Positions 22,604-30,950 of a stretch of DNA of 64,000 nt are shown here, piece after piece (position 1 is the stretch's first letter; every line of letters begins with the position of its first letter). This DNA is from Alteromonas sp. CI.11.F.A3 (lineage in GTDB: Bacteria > Pseudomonadota > Gammaproteobacteria > Enterobacterales > Alteromonadaceae), in the NCBI RefSeq assembly GCF_032925565.1, contig NZ_CP136708.1, positions 2,790,001 through 2,854,000 of the forward strand, in the 5' to 3' direction. Under the pieces are notes generated by a model. That model searched no databases, was not told the DNA's origin, and saw nothing but the letters and a program-made list of their open reading frames with translations. A program made the translations under genes and the position numbers.

Positions 22604-25600
22604 CTACTGCGATGATGAAACACAGGCCAACAAACCTTGTAAGGGATGCTTCGGCTTAAACTGCTCTATACGGGCTACCTGACTTCGACAAGAATAGCCT
22701 GTGGCAAGAATAGCATCTGCGGGATAGCGTTTGACCGCTTGCTCCCAACTTAACCCATAAATGGCTAACGACTTTTCTTTTTGATCGGCTTCATGACCAT
22801 AAGTTCCGGCCATACCGCAACAACCTACAGCAACAATATCAACTGGCTGATTAACTTTAGCAAACAAACCCTGCCATTGCTTTTCAGATGCGGGCAACGC
22901 CGTTTTTTCTGTACAGTGACTTAGCAGCGCGAATGGCTGCGCTAAATGCTCTGGCGCATTGGCCTTCTTGCTTGTCGCTTGCCATACATCACTGGGTACC
23001 GTTTCAAGCCATTCATGCACAGCTAACACATGAAAATCCCCGCGGGCTTTATCTAAGGTTTTAGTATATTCATCACGATAAACCAATACCAAAGACGCAT
23101 CTACACCCACCATAGGAATGTTTAACTGCGCCACTTCATTTAAAAAGGCAGCGGTATTTTTTGCGGTTTTTGCAAATTTAGCTAAAAAGCCTTTTACGTG
23201 TTCAGGCTTACCGTTTGGTTTAAACGGCAACATTACCGGTGTAAAGCCAAGGGCATTAACTAGGGCAACAAAATCTTCAACTACACTCGCGTCGTAGAAG
23301 CTGGTGAAAGGGTCTTGCACTATTAACACCGTCTTTTGCTTTTCTTGGGCACTTAGCTTCGATAACGCATCATGGTTATAACTTGCCACTTTCCCTTCTA
23401 CCCTGTTTGCCAACGTTGGCTCAGATAAAATAGGCGTGTCTACATAACCAATGGTTTTTTCAATACCGTCTTGCATCCATTTTCGTTTCAAAAACAGATT
23501 CACCATAGGCGAGAACTTGGCCATAATCGGTGCCATGCGTTCAATATTGCCTACAAGGTGGTCTTTCATTGGGCGCATGTAGCGCTGGTAATAAATAGAT
23601 AAAAACTTCGACCTAAAATCAGGCACGTCTACTTTCACCGGGCATTGGCTTGAGCACGACTTACAGGCTAAACAACCATTCATGGCGTCTAACACTTCAT
23701 GGGAAAAATCGTCTTGTTTGTTTCGGCTGTTGCTAAAGCGTTGCCACCATGACGTGTCGAATTGATCGGCACTTAACGTTTTGGTGTCTACCCCATCTTT
23801 AGCAAGCAAGCGTATCCACTCACGAATAAGGCCAGCACGGCCTTTCGGGCTATGGCGTCTATCGCGAGTTACCTTACTTGAGGGGCACATCGGCGACGTG
23901 GTCTCGTAGTTAAAGCACAAGCCATTACCATTACATTCCATAGCCGGCGCAAAGGCTGCTTTAAAGCTAACAGGAATAGTTCTATCGAATGTTGCCCGTT
24001 TGGTATCGCTAACTTTAACCAAGCTTTCAGTGCTGTCTAAAGGCGTACACACCTTACCTGGGTTCATTTTATTAAGGGGGTCGAACGCGCTTTTAATTTT
24101 GCGTAGTTCAGTAAATAACATGTCGCCGAAAAAAGCAGGGCCGTATTCGCTGCGGTAACCTTTACCGTGCTCGCCCCACATTAACCCGCCATACTTAGCT
24201 ACTAGTGCTACCACTTCATCTGATATTTGATGCATTAACTTTTCTTGTTCAACATCACACAAATCAAGGGCTGGGCGCACGTGTAACACACCTGCATCAA
24301 CGTGACCAAACATACCGTACTTTAAACCGTGACTGTCTAACAGAGCCCTAAACTCCATGATGAAATCAGCCAAGTTTTCAGGCGGCACTGCGGTATCTTC
24401 TGCAAAGGCGATAGGCTTTTGCGCACCCTTGGTTTTACCCAGCAGGCCCACCGACTTTTTACGCATGGCGTATATTTTACCAATGTCCGCTTTATCAAAC
24501 GTAACCTGATAACCAATTACCCCACCCTCACCTGTTTCAGCGGCGGCGGTAAGCCTAGCTTCTAGCTCGGCTATACGAGTGCGAATTTCTTCTTCATCGT
24601 TACTGTTGTACTCCACCATGTTTAAGCCCAACATTTCCTTATGTGGGACGTCGGTGATTAAATCGGCGATGGAATGCCAAATAATGTCGGTTTTAGCCAA
24701 ATTAAGTACTTTCGAGTCTACTGTTTCGACAGAGGTGGCGTTCGCTTTTACCATTTCAGGTGCATGACGAAGTGCCGATTCAAAGGTATCGTACTTAATA
24801 TTAACGAGAGCTTTGTGTTTCGCGATAGGCGTAAGCGATAGCTTAGCTTCGGCCACCATCGCAAGCGAGCCTTCAGCACCGGTAATTAAGCGGCTTACAT
24901 CTATAAGCTGCTCGGTATCGTTATATGCATGTTCTAAATCGTAACCGGTTAAAAAGCGGTTTAAACGGGGGAATTTTTCAATAATGGCTTCGCGCTTGTC
25001 TACGCAAGTAGCAAGGACTTGGCGCAGAATACCCGCATAGGCACTGTTATCTGCGTTTGTGTCTGCTATTTGTTTCGCTTCTTGCACACTTATTGGCGTG
25101 GTATTTAATACTTCACCGTTAGCCAGCACCGACGTTAAGCCCAATACATGGTCACTGGTTTTACCGTAAACCAACGAGCCCTGTCCAGAAGCATCGGTAC
25201 TAATCATTCCACCTACGGTGGCACGGTTACTGGTAGAAAGGTCGGGCGAGAAAAAGAAGCCATGTGGGCGAAGTGCATCATTTAATGCATCTTTCACTAC
25301 ACCAGATTGAACTTTAACCCACTGCTCTTCAACGTTGATTTCTAGAATTTTGTTCATGTAGCGCGACATATCAACCACAATGCCGTCAGTTAAGCTTTGG
25401 CCATTAGTGCCTGTGCCGCCGCCTCGAGCAGAGAACTTTACTAGCGGATGGTCGTTAACCAGCTTGCCCAATACTTGTAAATCGGCAATGCTTTTGGGAA
25501 ATACCACAGCTTGAGGAAGTTTTTGATATACCGAGTTGTCGGTAGCCACAGCAAGACGGCTGGCATAGCTGTACTCAACATCACCAGTAAAGGTGGTACT

Positions 25601-25672
25601 AGCAAGCTGTTCTAGGTATGTCTTATAATGTGTTAAAAGACTCTGCTGGGGCACCACACGTGGCAAACTCAT
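22604..25672 (-). CDS. ydiJ: FAD/Fe-S D-2-hydroxyacid dehydrogenase, YdiJ type
   Basis: About 1,022 aa. The N-terminal half is an FAD-binding type 4 oxidase (RGGGTGTNGQSL near residue 80 and STSNRATVGGMISTDASGQGSLVYGKTSDHVLG). The C-terminal half binds Fe-S: CLACKSCSSQCPVKV (4Fe-4S) and the CCG-type VGCCGMAGTYGH. YdiJ of E. coli has the same architecture and is reported to oxidise D-2-hydroxyglutarate or similar 2-hydroxyacids; the substrate here is inferred. A TTG three codons upstream (25681) has a better-spaced AGAGG and is an alternative start. Confidence 0.93.
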   Translation of the reverse strand: MSLPRVVPQQSLLTHYKTYLEQLASTTFTGDVEYSYASRLAVATDNSVYQKLPQAVVFPKSIADLQVLGKLVNDHPLVKFSARGGGTGTNGQSLTDGIVVDMSRYMNKILEINVEEQWVKVQSGVVKDALNDALRPHGFFFSPDLSTSNRATVGGMISTDASGQGSLVYGKTSDHVLGLTSVLANGEVLNTTPISVQEAKQIADTNADNSAYAGILRQVLATCVDKREAIIEKFPRLNRFLTGYDLEHAYNDTEQLIDVSRLITGAEGSLAMVAEAKLSLTPIAKHKALVNIKYDTFESALRHAPEMVKANATSVETVDSKVLNLAKTDIIWHSIADLITDVPHKEMLGLNMVEYNSNDEEEIRTRIAELEARLTAAAETGEGGVIGYQVTFDKADIGKIYAMRKKSVGLLGKTKGAQKPIAFAEDTAVPPENLADFIMEFRALLDSHGLKYGMFGHVDAGVLHVRPALDLCDVEQEKLMHQISDEVVALVAKYGGLMWGEHGKGYRSEYGPAFFGDMLFTELRKIKSAFDPLNKMNPGKVCTPLDSTESLVKVSDTKRATFDRTIPVSFKAAFAPAMECNGNGLCFNYETTSPMCPSSKVTRDRRHSPKGRAGLIREWIRLLAKDGVDTKTLSADQFDTSWWQRFSNSRNKQDDFSHEVLDAMNGCLACKSCSSQCPVKVDVPDFRSKFLSIYYQRYMRPMKDHLVGNIERMAPIMAKFSPMVNLFLKRKWMQDGIEKTIGYVDTPILSEPTLANRVEGKVASYNHDALSKLSAQEKQKTVLIVQDPFTSFYDASVVEDFVALVNALGFTPVMLPFKPNGKPEHVKGFLAKFAKTAKNTAAFLNEVAQLNIPMVGVDASLVLVYRDEYTKTLDKARGDFHVLAVHEWLETVPSDVWQATSKKANAPEHLAQPFALLSHCTEKTALPASEKQWQGLFAKVNQPVDIVAVGCCGMAGTYGHEADQKEKSLAIYGLSWEQAVKRYPADAILATGYSCRSQVARIEQFKPKHPLQGLLACVSSSQ

Positions 25673-25925
25673 TGTGCTCAATTGCTGTAAAACCTCTAGA
25701 AATGCGTTCTGCGGCTAGTATAACCACAGCGCCTGCGAGTCTCTAGCCAATTACACATATTTCATGTGGTTTTAATGACTAATTTTGCACTTTATATAAC
25801 CGTAAGTGTTTTTAGGCGACCTACTTTTGTAAATAGGAATATCTTAGAAACTCACAAGTTAGCCATTCACCCATAAATATTGCACAATGCACGCTCTTCT
25901 ATTCTCGATAAAAGGAAAGCAGTTT

Positions 25926-26210
25926 ATGTCTTTTACAGTAAACAGTTATTTTGATGACAAGGTTCGTTCAATTGCATTTGAGTCGGCAAATGGCCCATGC
26001 ACTTCAGGCGTAATGGCGCCAGGTGAATACACCTTCAACACCAGTCAGCACGAAGTAATGAAAGTAATGGAAGGCGAAATGACCGTTAAACTTCCTAGCT
26101 CAAGCGACTGGCAGTCTTTCAAAAAGGGCACAGAATTTACCATAGACGCTAACTTGTCTTTCGATGTAAAAATTGAAACGCCTACTGCTTACCTTTGCTT
26201 TTATAGCTAG
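25926..26210 (+). CDS. ppnP: Pyrimidine/purine nucleoside phosphorylase PpnP
   Basis: 94 aa, the same length as E. coli PpnP (YaiE), a cupin-fold phosphorolytic enzyme of broad nucleoside range. The family pattern MxPGEYTFNTSQHEVMKVMEGEMTVKLP is present, as is the C-terminal PTAYLCFYS. The ATG at 25926 follows AAGGAAAG; a longer frame from 25887 has no such support. This is the last core gene before the accessory patch. Confidence 0.95.
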   Translation: MSFTVNSYFDDKVRSIAFESANGPCTSGVMAPGEYTFNTSQHEVMKVMEGEMTVKLPSSSDWQSFKKGTEFTIDANLSFDVKIETPTAYLCFYS

Positions 26211-26262
26211 TATTGCTTTATGGCTTAAGTTTTTAACTAACAATAGTTTATCGCTTAGGCTT

Positions 26263-26307
26263 ACCTAACGCTGCACTTGTGTTTTTGTGCAGGCGGCAGC
26301 GTTAGGT
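26263..26307. repeat. Inverted repeat with attC-like ends after ppnP
   Basis: ACCTAACGCTGC and GCAGCGTTAGGT are exact complements separated by 21 bases that contain a second GCAC/GTGC pair. The ends fit the integron R'' (RYYYAAC) and R' (GTTRRRY) consensus. At 45 bp it is shorter and more perfect than most attC sites and has no T-run, so it may equally be a ppnP 3' hairpin. Confidence 0.45.
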
Positions 26308-26341
26308 AGATTCGATACTCGTACCTTGAGTGTTGCCTTAC

Positions 26342-26404
26342 CCTCTTTATCCTCTGTATCCTCTGTACTCTCTGTACTCTCTGTACTCTCTGTACCTTCT
26401 GTCG
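26342..26404. repeat. Seven tandem 9-bp repeats
   Basis: Units read CCTCTTTAT, CCTCTGTAT, CCTCTGTAC, then TCTCTGTAC three times, then CTTCTGTCG. Three central copies are identical, which points to recent slippage. No start or frame makes this coding. Confidence 0.8.
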
Positions 26405-26686
26405 CCTTATTTATTTGCTAATAGCGATTTCATATCTATCACTGAACTCTGACACCATCACCTAGAATAATTAAGTCTACCTCCGGCCAGACAATAATTT
26501 TTTTCGTCGGCGTACCTCTCGCCCTATCAGTGCTACGTCGCTTTTACTTTGTTTTTAAATTTATTTCGTACCTTTAAGTTAGGTTGAACTTATTTTTATA
26601 AAAAGAAGCAAATGATTGAAATGCACCTTTGCCCCTAGACATATCGTTTTGGTACTTTTAATTCATGAACAAAAAATACCATTCTG

Positions 26687-26791
26687 ATTTATTGTTTTAT
26701 TTTGTGAAGTTAGCGGGTAATCTGACAATATGGATAGCGTAAAAACCCCATAATAGTTTTTTTAAACAGGCCGGATTGGGGTCTAGTTAAC
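26687..26791. repeat. Copy 1 of a diverged ~105-bp repeat
   Basis: Aligns with 30753-30859. The 28 bases before GGGTAATCTGA match at 22 positions, GGGTAATCTGA is identical, and after a variable middle both end with a TTTA-AC-GG-CGG...GGTCTAGTTA(A/G)C tail. It lies upstream of a small orphan gene, as does copy 2. Confidence 0.65.
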
Positions 26792-26843
26792 TCACTCACT
26801 TCGTTCGCTGAAACGCTTCTCCATTATACCCTACGTACCTGCG

Positions 26844-26869
26844 CCCGTTATTGAAATGTTAGGCACTTA
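26844..26869 (+). repeat. Cassette-boundary-like motif, copy 1
   Basis: A 26-bp motif ending GTTAGGCACTTA matches 31591-31616 at 23 of 26 positions. Each copy lies under 30 bases upstream of a small plus-strand gene. GTTAGGC fits the integron R' consensus, and GTTAGGCAC is the exact complement of GTGCCTAAC at the end of the following gene. Confidence 0.5.
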
Positions 26870-26897
26870 GAAGAAGAATTAAATATAGGGAGATTAA

Positions 26898-27374
26898 ATG
26901 AAAATTTTAAAAAATATCTTAATTGGGTTTGGGGGTTTATTTGTAATTTTAATCTTTCTTGTCGTTTTTCTTGCAGGAAGCTCAAGTGACTTCAAAGAAG
27001 AATATGAACCATTTACTAAACAGTTCTTAGCGGACTTTTCCGTAAATTGGGATAGAGCAAGTGTTATCGATAGAATGTCCAACTCACTAATTGAAGACAC
27101 TTCCACGCAGGATGTGCAAAACTTTTTACAACAGTTGCAGGGATTAGGTGAATTAAAAAGTTTTGGAGAAATCACAATTGAAAACTATACAACTCATACA
27201 GACACCGGTGAAGAAGCCATATTCAGTATCAGTACGCAATTTGAAGCAGGCCACGCTCTATGGAAAATTAGTGTAAGCGTGATTGACGATGCTGCAAGGA
27301 TAACGGGCATACATTTGGTTAACTTTGAGGGCGAAATGATTGAAGCTGAAAACGTTGTAGAAACAAGTGCCTAA
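26898..27374 (+). CDS. Small membrane-anchored hypothetical protein
   Basis: 158 aa with one N-terminal transmembrane segment (about residues 7-28) and a soluble acidic domain, presumably outside the inner membrane. The middle contains WDRASVIDRMSNSLIE and the end GEEAIFSISTQFEAGHALWKISVSVID, resembling small periplasmic domains such as DUF4019, but I do not recognise the family. GGGAG precedes the ATG. Its stop codon lies inside GTGCCTAAC, which is typical of integron cassette genes that end within the R'' site. Confidence 0.75.
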   Translation: MKILKNILIGFGGLFVILIFLVVFLAGSSSDFKEEYEPFTKQFLADFSVNWDRASVIDRMSNSLIEDTSTQDVQNFLQQLQGLGELKSFGEITIENYTTHTDTGEEAIFSISTQFEAGHALWKISVSVIDDAARITGIHLVNFEGEMIEAENVVETSA

Positions 27375-27450
27375 CAAAACACTAAACACCTTGACCGGGA
27401 CAATAACGCAGCGGCGCTTCGTCATTATAGCCCCGCGCTAGCGCCATTTA
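27367..27450 (+). repeat. attC-like left end and imperfect hairpin
   Basis: Starts with GTGCCTAAC, containing the stop of the preceding gene. An imperfect stem follows: GGGACAATAACG against CGTCATTATAGCCCC at about 27397-27434, with unpaired bases as in folded attC. No matching GTTAGGC right end follows within 150 bases, so if it is an attC it is truncated. Confidence 0.4.
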
Positions 27451-27562
27451 TCACGAAGGGAAGTACGGCGCTGAGTTCTTTTACCCTAAAAGTGCGGTCG
27501 ATACAGATAAGTCGACCTGGAAAAAGTTTTCATTTTCGAAAGTTAAAAGTGCCAAAGACTAA
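27431..27562 (+). pseudogene. C-terminal gene remnant
   Basis: An open 43-codon stretch has no start; an in-frame TAG lies directly before it. The peptide (YHEGKYGAEFFYPKSAVDTD then STWKKFSFSKVK) looks like a genuine protein C-terminus rather than random translation. It begins where the attC-like hairpin ends, which suggests a gene truncated by the insertion. The parent family was not identified. Confidence 0.35.
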
Positions 27563-27614
27563 ATCTCCAGCCTACTAAGGCTATCGTAGTCACACTAAGG
27601 AAATATTTAGCAAC

Positions 27615-28277
27615 GTGAATTTAGTATTGTTTGATTTTGACAAGACAATAATAAACAAAGATACCGGCGCCGAGTATCTTAAGTTCATGCTGCAAGGCAG
27701 TCCTACTCGGTTTGCTTTATGCTTTTTAGCGCTACCTTTCACGCTGCCCTTTTTGATACTGAAAAAAACGAAGTTTATTGGTTTTTCTGTGCTTCTGTGG
27801 CTGGTAACGTGTGGTATGCCCCCTAAAAAAGTAGCCGCGTTGCGCAAGCGCTTTATCAATAGGTATTTGGGTAATAAGACTACCGCCATATATAAAAGCG
27901 CGATTGAAAAGTTAATTTCACATGTGCAAAATAAAGACACAGTGGTTATTGTTAGTGGTGCTTCAGAATGGATGGTAAGGGGTATTATTTCGAAGCAGTG
28001 TATTCCAACATTGGAGTTCGCCTGCTCTGAAGAAACTCGGTTTGCTGGGGGTATGGTCAGCAAGTTTCACTGTTATTCGGCTAACAAAGTAAGACGCATC
28101 AAAACACGCTATAACCTTGAAGAATACGAAACAATCATAGGTTACTCAGACAGTTCAATTGATATCCCTCTATTACGCCTTTGCAATCAACAAATCATAG
28201 TTAATCCAAAGCCGCGCTGCTTTAAGAAGCTGAGTAAATCTTTTGAACAGTCGATGAAAACAGTGAACTGGGTATAA
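27615..28277 (+). CDS. HAD-IB family phosphatase, PgpC-like
   Basis: 220 aa. HAD motif I is LFDFDKTI at residues 5-12, motif II VIVSGASEW near 115, and motif IV GYSDSSIDIPLL near 180. A hydrophobic helix (FALCFLALPFTLPFLIL) and the following SVLLWLVTCGMPPKKV layout resemble PgpC/YfhB, the phosphatidylglycerophosphatase C type, more than SerB. A phospholipid phosphatase role is therefore likely but unproven. Start is GTG at 27615, 10 bases after AAGGAAA. It ends in TATAACAACGC and is closed by a terminator. Confidence 0.8.
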   Translation: MNLVLFDFDKTIINKDTGAEYLKFMLQGSPTRFALCFLALPFTLPFLILKKTKFIGFSVLLWLVTCGMPPKKVAALRKRFINRYLGNKTTAIYKSAIEKLISHVQNKDTVVIVSGASEWMVRGIISKQCIPTLEFACSEETRFAGGMVSKFHCYSANKVRRIKTRYNLEEYETIIGYSDSSIDIPLLRLCNQQIIVNPKPRCFKKLSKSFEQSMKTVNWV

Positions 28278-28296
28278 CAACGCAAACAGCGAAAAT

Positions 28297-28340
28297 AAAG
28301 TCAGAGCACGTTAAAAGCTAAAACTGTACTCTGACTTTTT
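28297..28340. terminator. Bidirectional terminator between convergent genes
   Basis: AAAGTCAGAG pairs exactly with CTCTGACTTT around a long loop and is followed by a T-run. It serves the HAD gene on the plus strand and probably the metallophosphoesterase operon on the minus strand. Confidence 0.75.
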
Positions 28341-28348
28341 CCCAATAC

Positions 28349-29635
28349 TTATAAAACTATTCTTTCACCGGTTTCAGTTAGCCGATAAAAGTTACCCTTT
28401 TCAATCAACAATCCCTCAGAGTGTTTTGTTGGAAAGCTTCCGCGATAATCGTCAGGATGTTTCACATCAATAGCATACACGCGGCCATCAAACTGTTTAT
28501 TCACCTTAAACTGTAAGGTATGCCCTACCGTTACTGATAGTGCGTCGAACTTATCTAATGTTTTCTGTAAAGAGGTACTACTTGCATCACCTTTGAAATA
28601 CCCTCGATACCATGCTAACCCCGTCTCAGTTGAAATTAACGCTTCTGTTACCTTGTCAGCTACACCGGGAAAATACATTTGTCGGTAATAGGCTTTAGCC
28701 TTGCTGTTTATCTGTTGCAAACTTAAATCAAGGTTCGCGATATCTTCATGAATACCGCCATGTACAAATAAATGGCCGTTTATTTTTTCAATGGTATTTT
28801 TACTGGCAAGCCAACGCCCTATGTACGAATTGTGGCTGAATAAATCGGCCTGGGTTTTGCCAAGCAAACCCGCGATGGGAATATACTTATTAGCCGCCGA
28901 TTTAAAATTGCCTTGAAGGTTTTTAAGCTCGTGATTGCCAATAATGTAATGCACCACCCCGCCCGCTTTTTGGGCTTCTTGCTCTAGCTTATAAATAAAC
29001 CAGAGCAATTGGGTAGTAGAAAACCCTCTGTCTACCATGTCGCCCACTAGCACTAAATGACCTTCACCAAATTGCCACTCAAGGTTTTCATTAATGACGT
29101 TATGGGCAATAAGGAAATCACGGAAGGCTTTGTAATTCCCCTCTAAGTCGGATATTGCCAAAATAGGTGCGTTGCTTTCATATACCGACGCCGTATTGGT
29201 GTTCAATGCGTTTAATGGCTTTAGATTGAAGGTAAACGTGGCATCTTCTAAAGCAAAATAAACGTCAAGAGGCTCTGCTATCTTTTCTGTTAAAGGCACG
29301 TGGCGTTTTTCTATAAAGAAGTTATCTTCTCGGCTTCCTCGAATGTAATTTATTTCAACAGAAGTATCACCATTACCAGAGCCTTTAGCATCTGCGCCTG
29401 TAACATCAGAGCCTGCTACATCAGAGCTTGTTACATCAGAGCTTGTCGGCGTTTCATTCTTGAAAAATACAAACGGTCCTTCTCCACCTACTTTATAGGC
29501 CAATGGCGCATCGCCCATATTGATAGACCCATGCTGGCTTATTAAGACACCCACACCAATAACTGCCAATACAAAAGAAACAAGCAGAAAATGTCCTAGT
29601 GATTTGGCTAAACGTTTCGCTGCACGCTTAAGCAT
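28349..29635 (-). CDS. Membrane-anchored calcineurin-like metallophosphoesterase
   Basis: 428 aa. Residues ~15-35 form a membrane anchor. A linker of near-repeated (T/S)SDV units follows, and then a Ser/Thr phosphatase-type domain: AISDLEGN, LVGDMVDRG, IIGNHEL, FVHGGI and VGHT. The domain most likely faces the periplasm. The ATG at 29635 overlaps the end of the HAAS gene by eight bases; longer frames starting at 29707 run through that gene and are not conserved. It is the third gene of a padR-HAAS-phosphoesterase operon. Substrate unknown. Confidence 0.85.
   Translation of the reverse strand: MLKRAAKRLAKSLGHFLLVSFVLAVIGVGVLISQHGSINMGDAPLAYKVGGEGPFVFFKNETPTSSDVTSSDVAGSDVTGADAKGSGNGDTSVEINYIRGSREDNFFIEKRHVPLTEKIAEPLDVYFALEDATFTFNLKPLNALNTNTASVYESNAPILAISDLEGNYKAFRDFLIAHNVINENLEWQFGEGHLVLVGDMVDRGFSTTQLLWFIYKLEQEAQKAGGVVHYIIGNHELKNLQGNFKSAANKYIPIAGLLGKTQADLFSHNSYIGRWLASKNTIEKINGHLFVHGGIHEDIANLDLSLQQINSKAKAYYRQMYFPGVADKVTEALISTETGLAWYRGYFKGDASSTSLQKTLDKFDALSVTVGHTLQFKVNKQFDGRVYAIDVKHPDDYRGSFPTKHSEGLLIEKGNFYRLTETGERIVL
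29381..29446. repeat. In-frame 15-bp coding repeat
   Basis: Three consecutive 15-mers (GCCTGTAACATCAGA, GCCTGCTACATCAGA, GCTTGTTACATCAGA) with degenerate flanking copies encode the SDV-rich linker of the phosphoesterase. The unit is a multiple of three, so copy-number change would alter linker length without a frameshift. Confidence 0.75.
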
Positions 29636-30206
29636 ACTGATAGCCAATAGCAAACCGTTTAAGCAAAGCCAAAATACGATAAGTAAGTAAGCTAATCGCG
29701 TAGGCACTTACCAACGCCACCGGCGTTATCCAAAAGCCTGTAATAGTAGCGTCGCTATTTGCCAATATAGGGTTACTTAAAAAACCAATAGCAACAGAGT
29801 TCCCCTCAGCCTCTACCCAAAAAGCAATACCGTTGGGCAACAACAGGTTCGCAAATGCTAATAGAGCCAACGCTAAACCTGTACCATAGCCAAAGGCTAA
29901 CATGCCCCAATATAGGGTTTTCGATAGCCCTTTGGTGACTGATGCTAATGGACGAAATCCTTTTGGTGGCGGCGTACCTTGTTGAATATGACTTACGTAG
30001 TTTTCGGCAAGCACCCTAGGCGCACCAAGGCCAGCTAAGATACCTTCAATATCGGCGTCTTTTCCAGCCATTTCCTGCTGATCGATAGCATCATAAATAT
30101 GAGACTCAATTTCTTTAATCACTTCAGCCGCATCTTCAGAACTTAACGAGGCCAAGTAGCGGTTAAAGCTTTTTAGGTAGTTGCTTATTTGTTCCCTTCC
30201 ACTCAT
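29628..30206 (-). CDS. HAAS/DUF1700-type membrane protein
   Basis: 192 aa. The N-terminal 85 residues (YLKSFNRYLASLSSEDAAEVIKEIESHIYDAI and ILAGLGAPRVLAENY) are the HAAS-type helical domain of DUF1700 proteins. Three hydrophobic segments follow. Such proteins are nearly always encoded next to PadR regulators, as here, with a five-base gap, and are thought to act in membrane sensing with them. It overlaps the downstream phosphoesterase start by eight bases. Confidence 0.85.
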   Translation of the reverse strand: MSGREQISNYLKSFNRYLASLSSEDAAEVIKEIESHIYDAIDQQEMAGKDADIEGILAGLGAPRVLAENYVSHIQQGTPPPKGFRPLASVTKGLSKTLYWGMLAFGYGTGLALALLAFANLLLPNGIAFWVEAEGNSVAIGFLSNPILANSDATITGFWITPVALVSAYAISLLTYRILALLKRFAIGYQYA

Positions 30207-30211
30207 TGTGC

Positions 30212-30616
30212 TTATCCTTTTCTTTTTCCAGTTTCTTTGCCGTTGTCTGTGCTGTTATTCGCGCCACTTTTTGAATCGGCTAACAACGATTCCATATCAA
30301 CTACCGAACGCTTCCACCGCGCGCGCAGAATATGTAATCGTTCAAGACCGCTTTCGGTGAGTGAATAATACTTTCGTGGGCGCACTTCACCCTCTTGGTG
30401 CCATTTTGCATTAAGTACCCCTTCGCGCTTAAGCCTGTCTAGCAGCGGGTAAAGCGTACCTTCACTGATCACCATGGTTTCAAACCCATGTAGGTAATTG
30501 AGAATTGCCAGCCCGTACTTTTCTTCACCCGCAACGGCCGCGAGTACCGCCAACTCTAAAGTACCTTTGCGGAGTTGGGCATCCCACTTCGCGCTTTGAT
30601 GTGAAGTTTCTGTCAT
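30212..30616 (-). CDS. PadR family transcriptional regulator
   Basis: 134 aa. The PadR winged helix is complete: RKGTLELAVLAAVAGEEKYGLAILNYL, then ISEGTLYPLLDRLKREGVL and the wing RKYYSLTESG. A short C-terminal helix serves for dimerisation and a basic, Ser/Asn-rich tail follows. It opens the padR-HAAS-phosphoesterase operon. A perfect palindrome lies 25-45 bases before its start, so autoregulation is likely. The effector is unknown. Confidence 0.92.
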   Translation of the reverse strand: MTETSHQSAKWDAQLRKGTLELAVLAAVAGEEKYGLAILNYLHGFETMVISEGTLYPLLDRLKREGVLNAKWHQEGEVRPRKYYSLTESGLERLHILRARWKRSVVDMESLLADSKSGANNSTDNGKETGKRKG

Positions 30617-30641
30617 GACTTTTCCGCTAGGTTAAACTTAT

Positions 30642-30660
30642 TACTATGTAATACATAGTA
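30642..30660. promoter_or_regulatory. PadR operator candidate
   Basis: TACTATGTAATACATAGTA is a perfect 9-1-9 inverted repeat just upstream of padR. The ATGT...ACAT core is the recognised feature of PadR-family operators. A further CATAGTA half-site follows at about 30670. Confidence 0.75.
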
Positions 30661-30752
30661 TGATTTATAGCATAGTAAATAACTAAAATACAACTTACGC
30701 TTTTAACGGTTCGTTTTTGCTTTTTAATTTGTGAGCGAAGTGCACCAATTTA

Positions 30753-30859
30753 ATTTGTTGTTTAATTTTGAGGAGTTGGAGGGTAATCTGAATTTATTGA
30801 ATAAAGGATTGAGCTCAGAATAATGTGTTTAGACGGGTCGGTTTAGAGGTCTAGTTAGC
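30753..30859. repeat. Copy 2 of a diverged ~105-bp repeat
   Basis: Aligns with 26687-26791; shared elements are TTGTTT-ATTTTG, the identical GGGTAATCTGA and the GGTCTAGTTA tail. The middle third does not align. The 334-base gap between padR and the next gene otherwise holds the padR promoter and operator. Confidence 0.65.
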
Positions 30860-30950
30860 TGTAATCCACTTTAATAAGAACAATATAAGCATCTAGCACT
30901 GAGCCCTATTTAAGGTTGCTGAAAAGATGTAAAAAAGGATTTTTATCAGA

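Larger units (their letters stand above)
26211..26897. other. Long intergenic region at the edge of an accessory patch
   Basis: 687 bases without a supported gene. It contains, in order, a 12-bp-arm inverted repeat (26263-26307), a 9-bp tandem repeat (26342-26404), one copy of a ~105-bp repeat (26687-26791) and a cassette-boundary-like motif (26844-26869), each listed separately. Confidence 0.6.

Noticed and set aside
26263..26307. Inverted repeat taken as a simple ppnP terminator
   Set aside because: There is no T-run after the stem, so I listed it as a repeat with attC-like ends instead; the terminator reading remains possible.
26342..26404. Tandem repeat considered as a CRISPR array
   Set aside because: The 9-bp units are contiguous without spacers and no cas gene is present.
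27590..28063. 157-codon minus-strand frame opposite the HAD phosphatase gene
   Set aside because: The plus-strand frame has intact HAD motifs; the antisense frame is a shadow.
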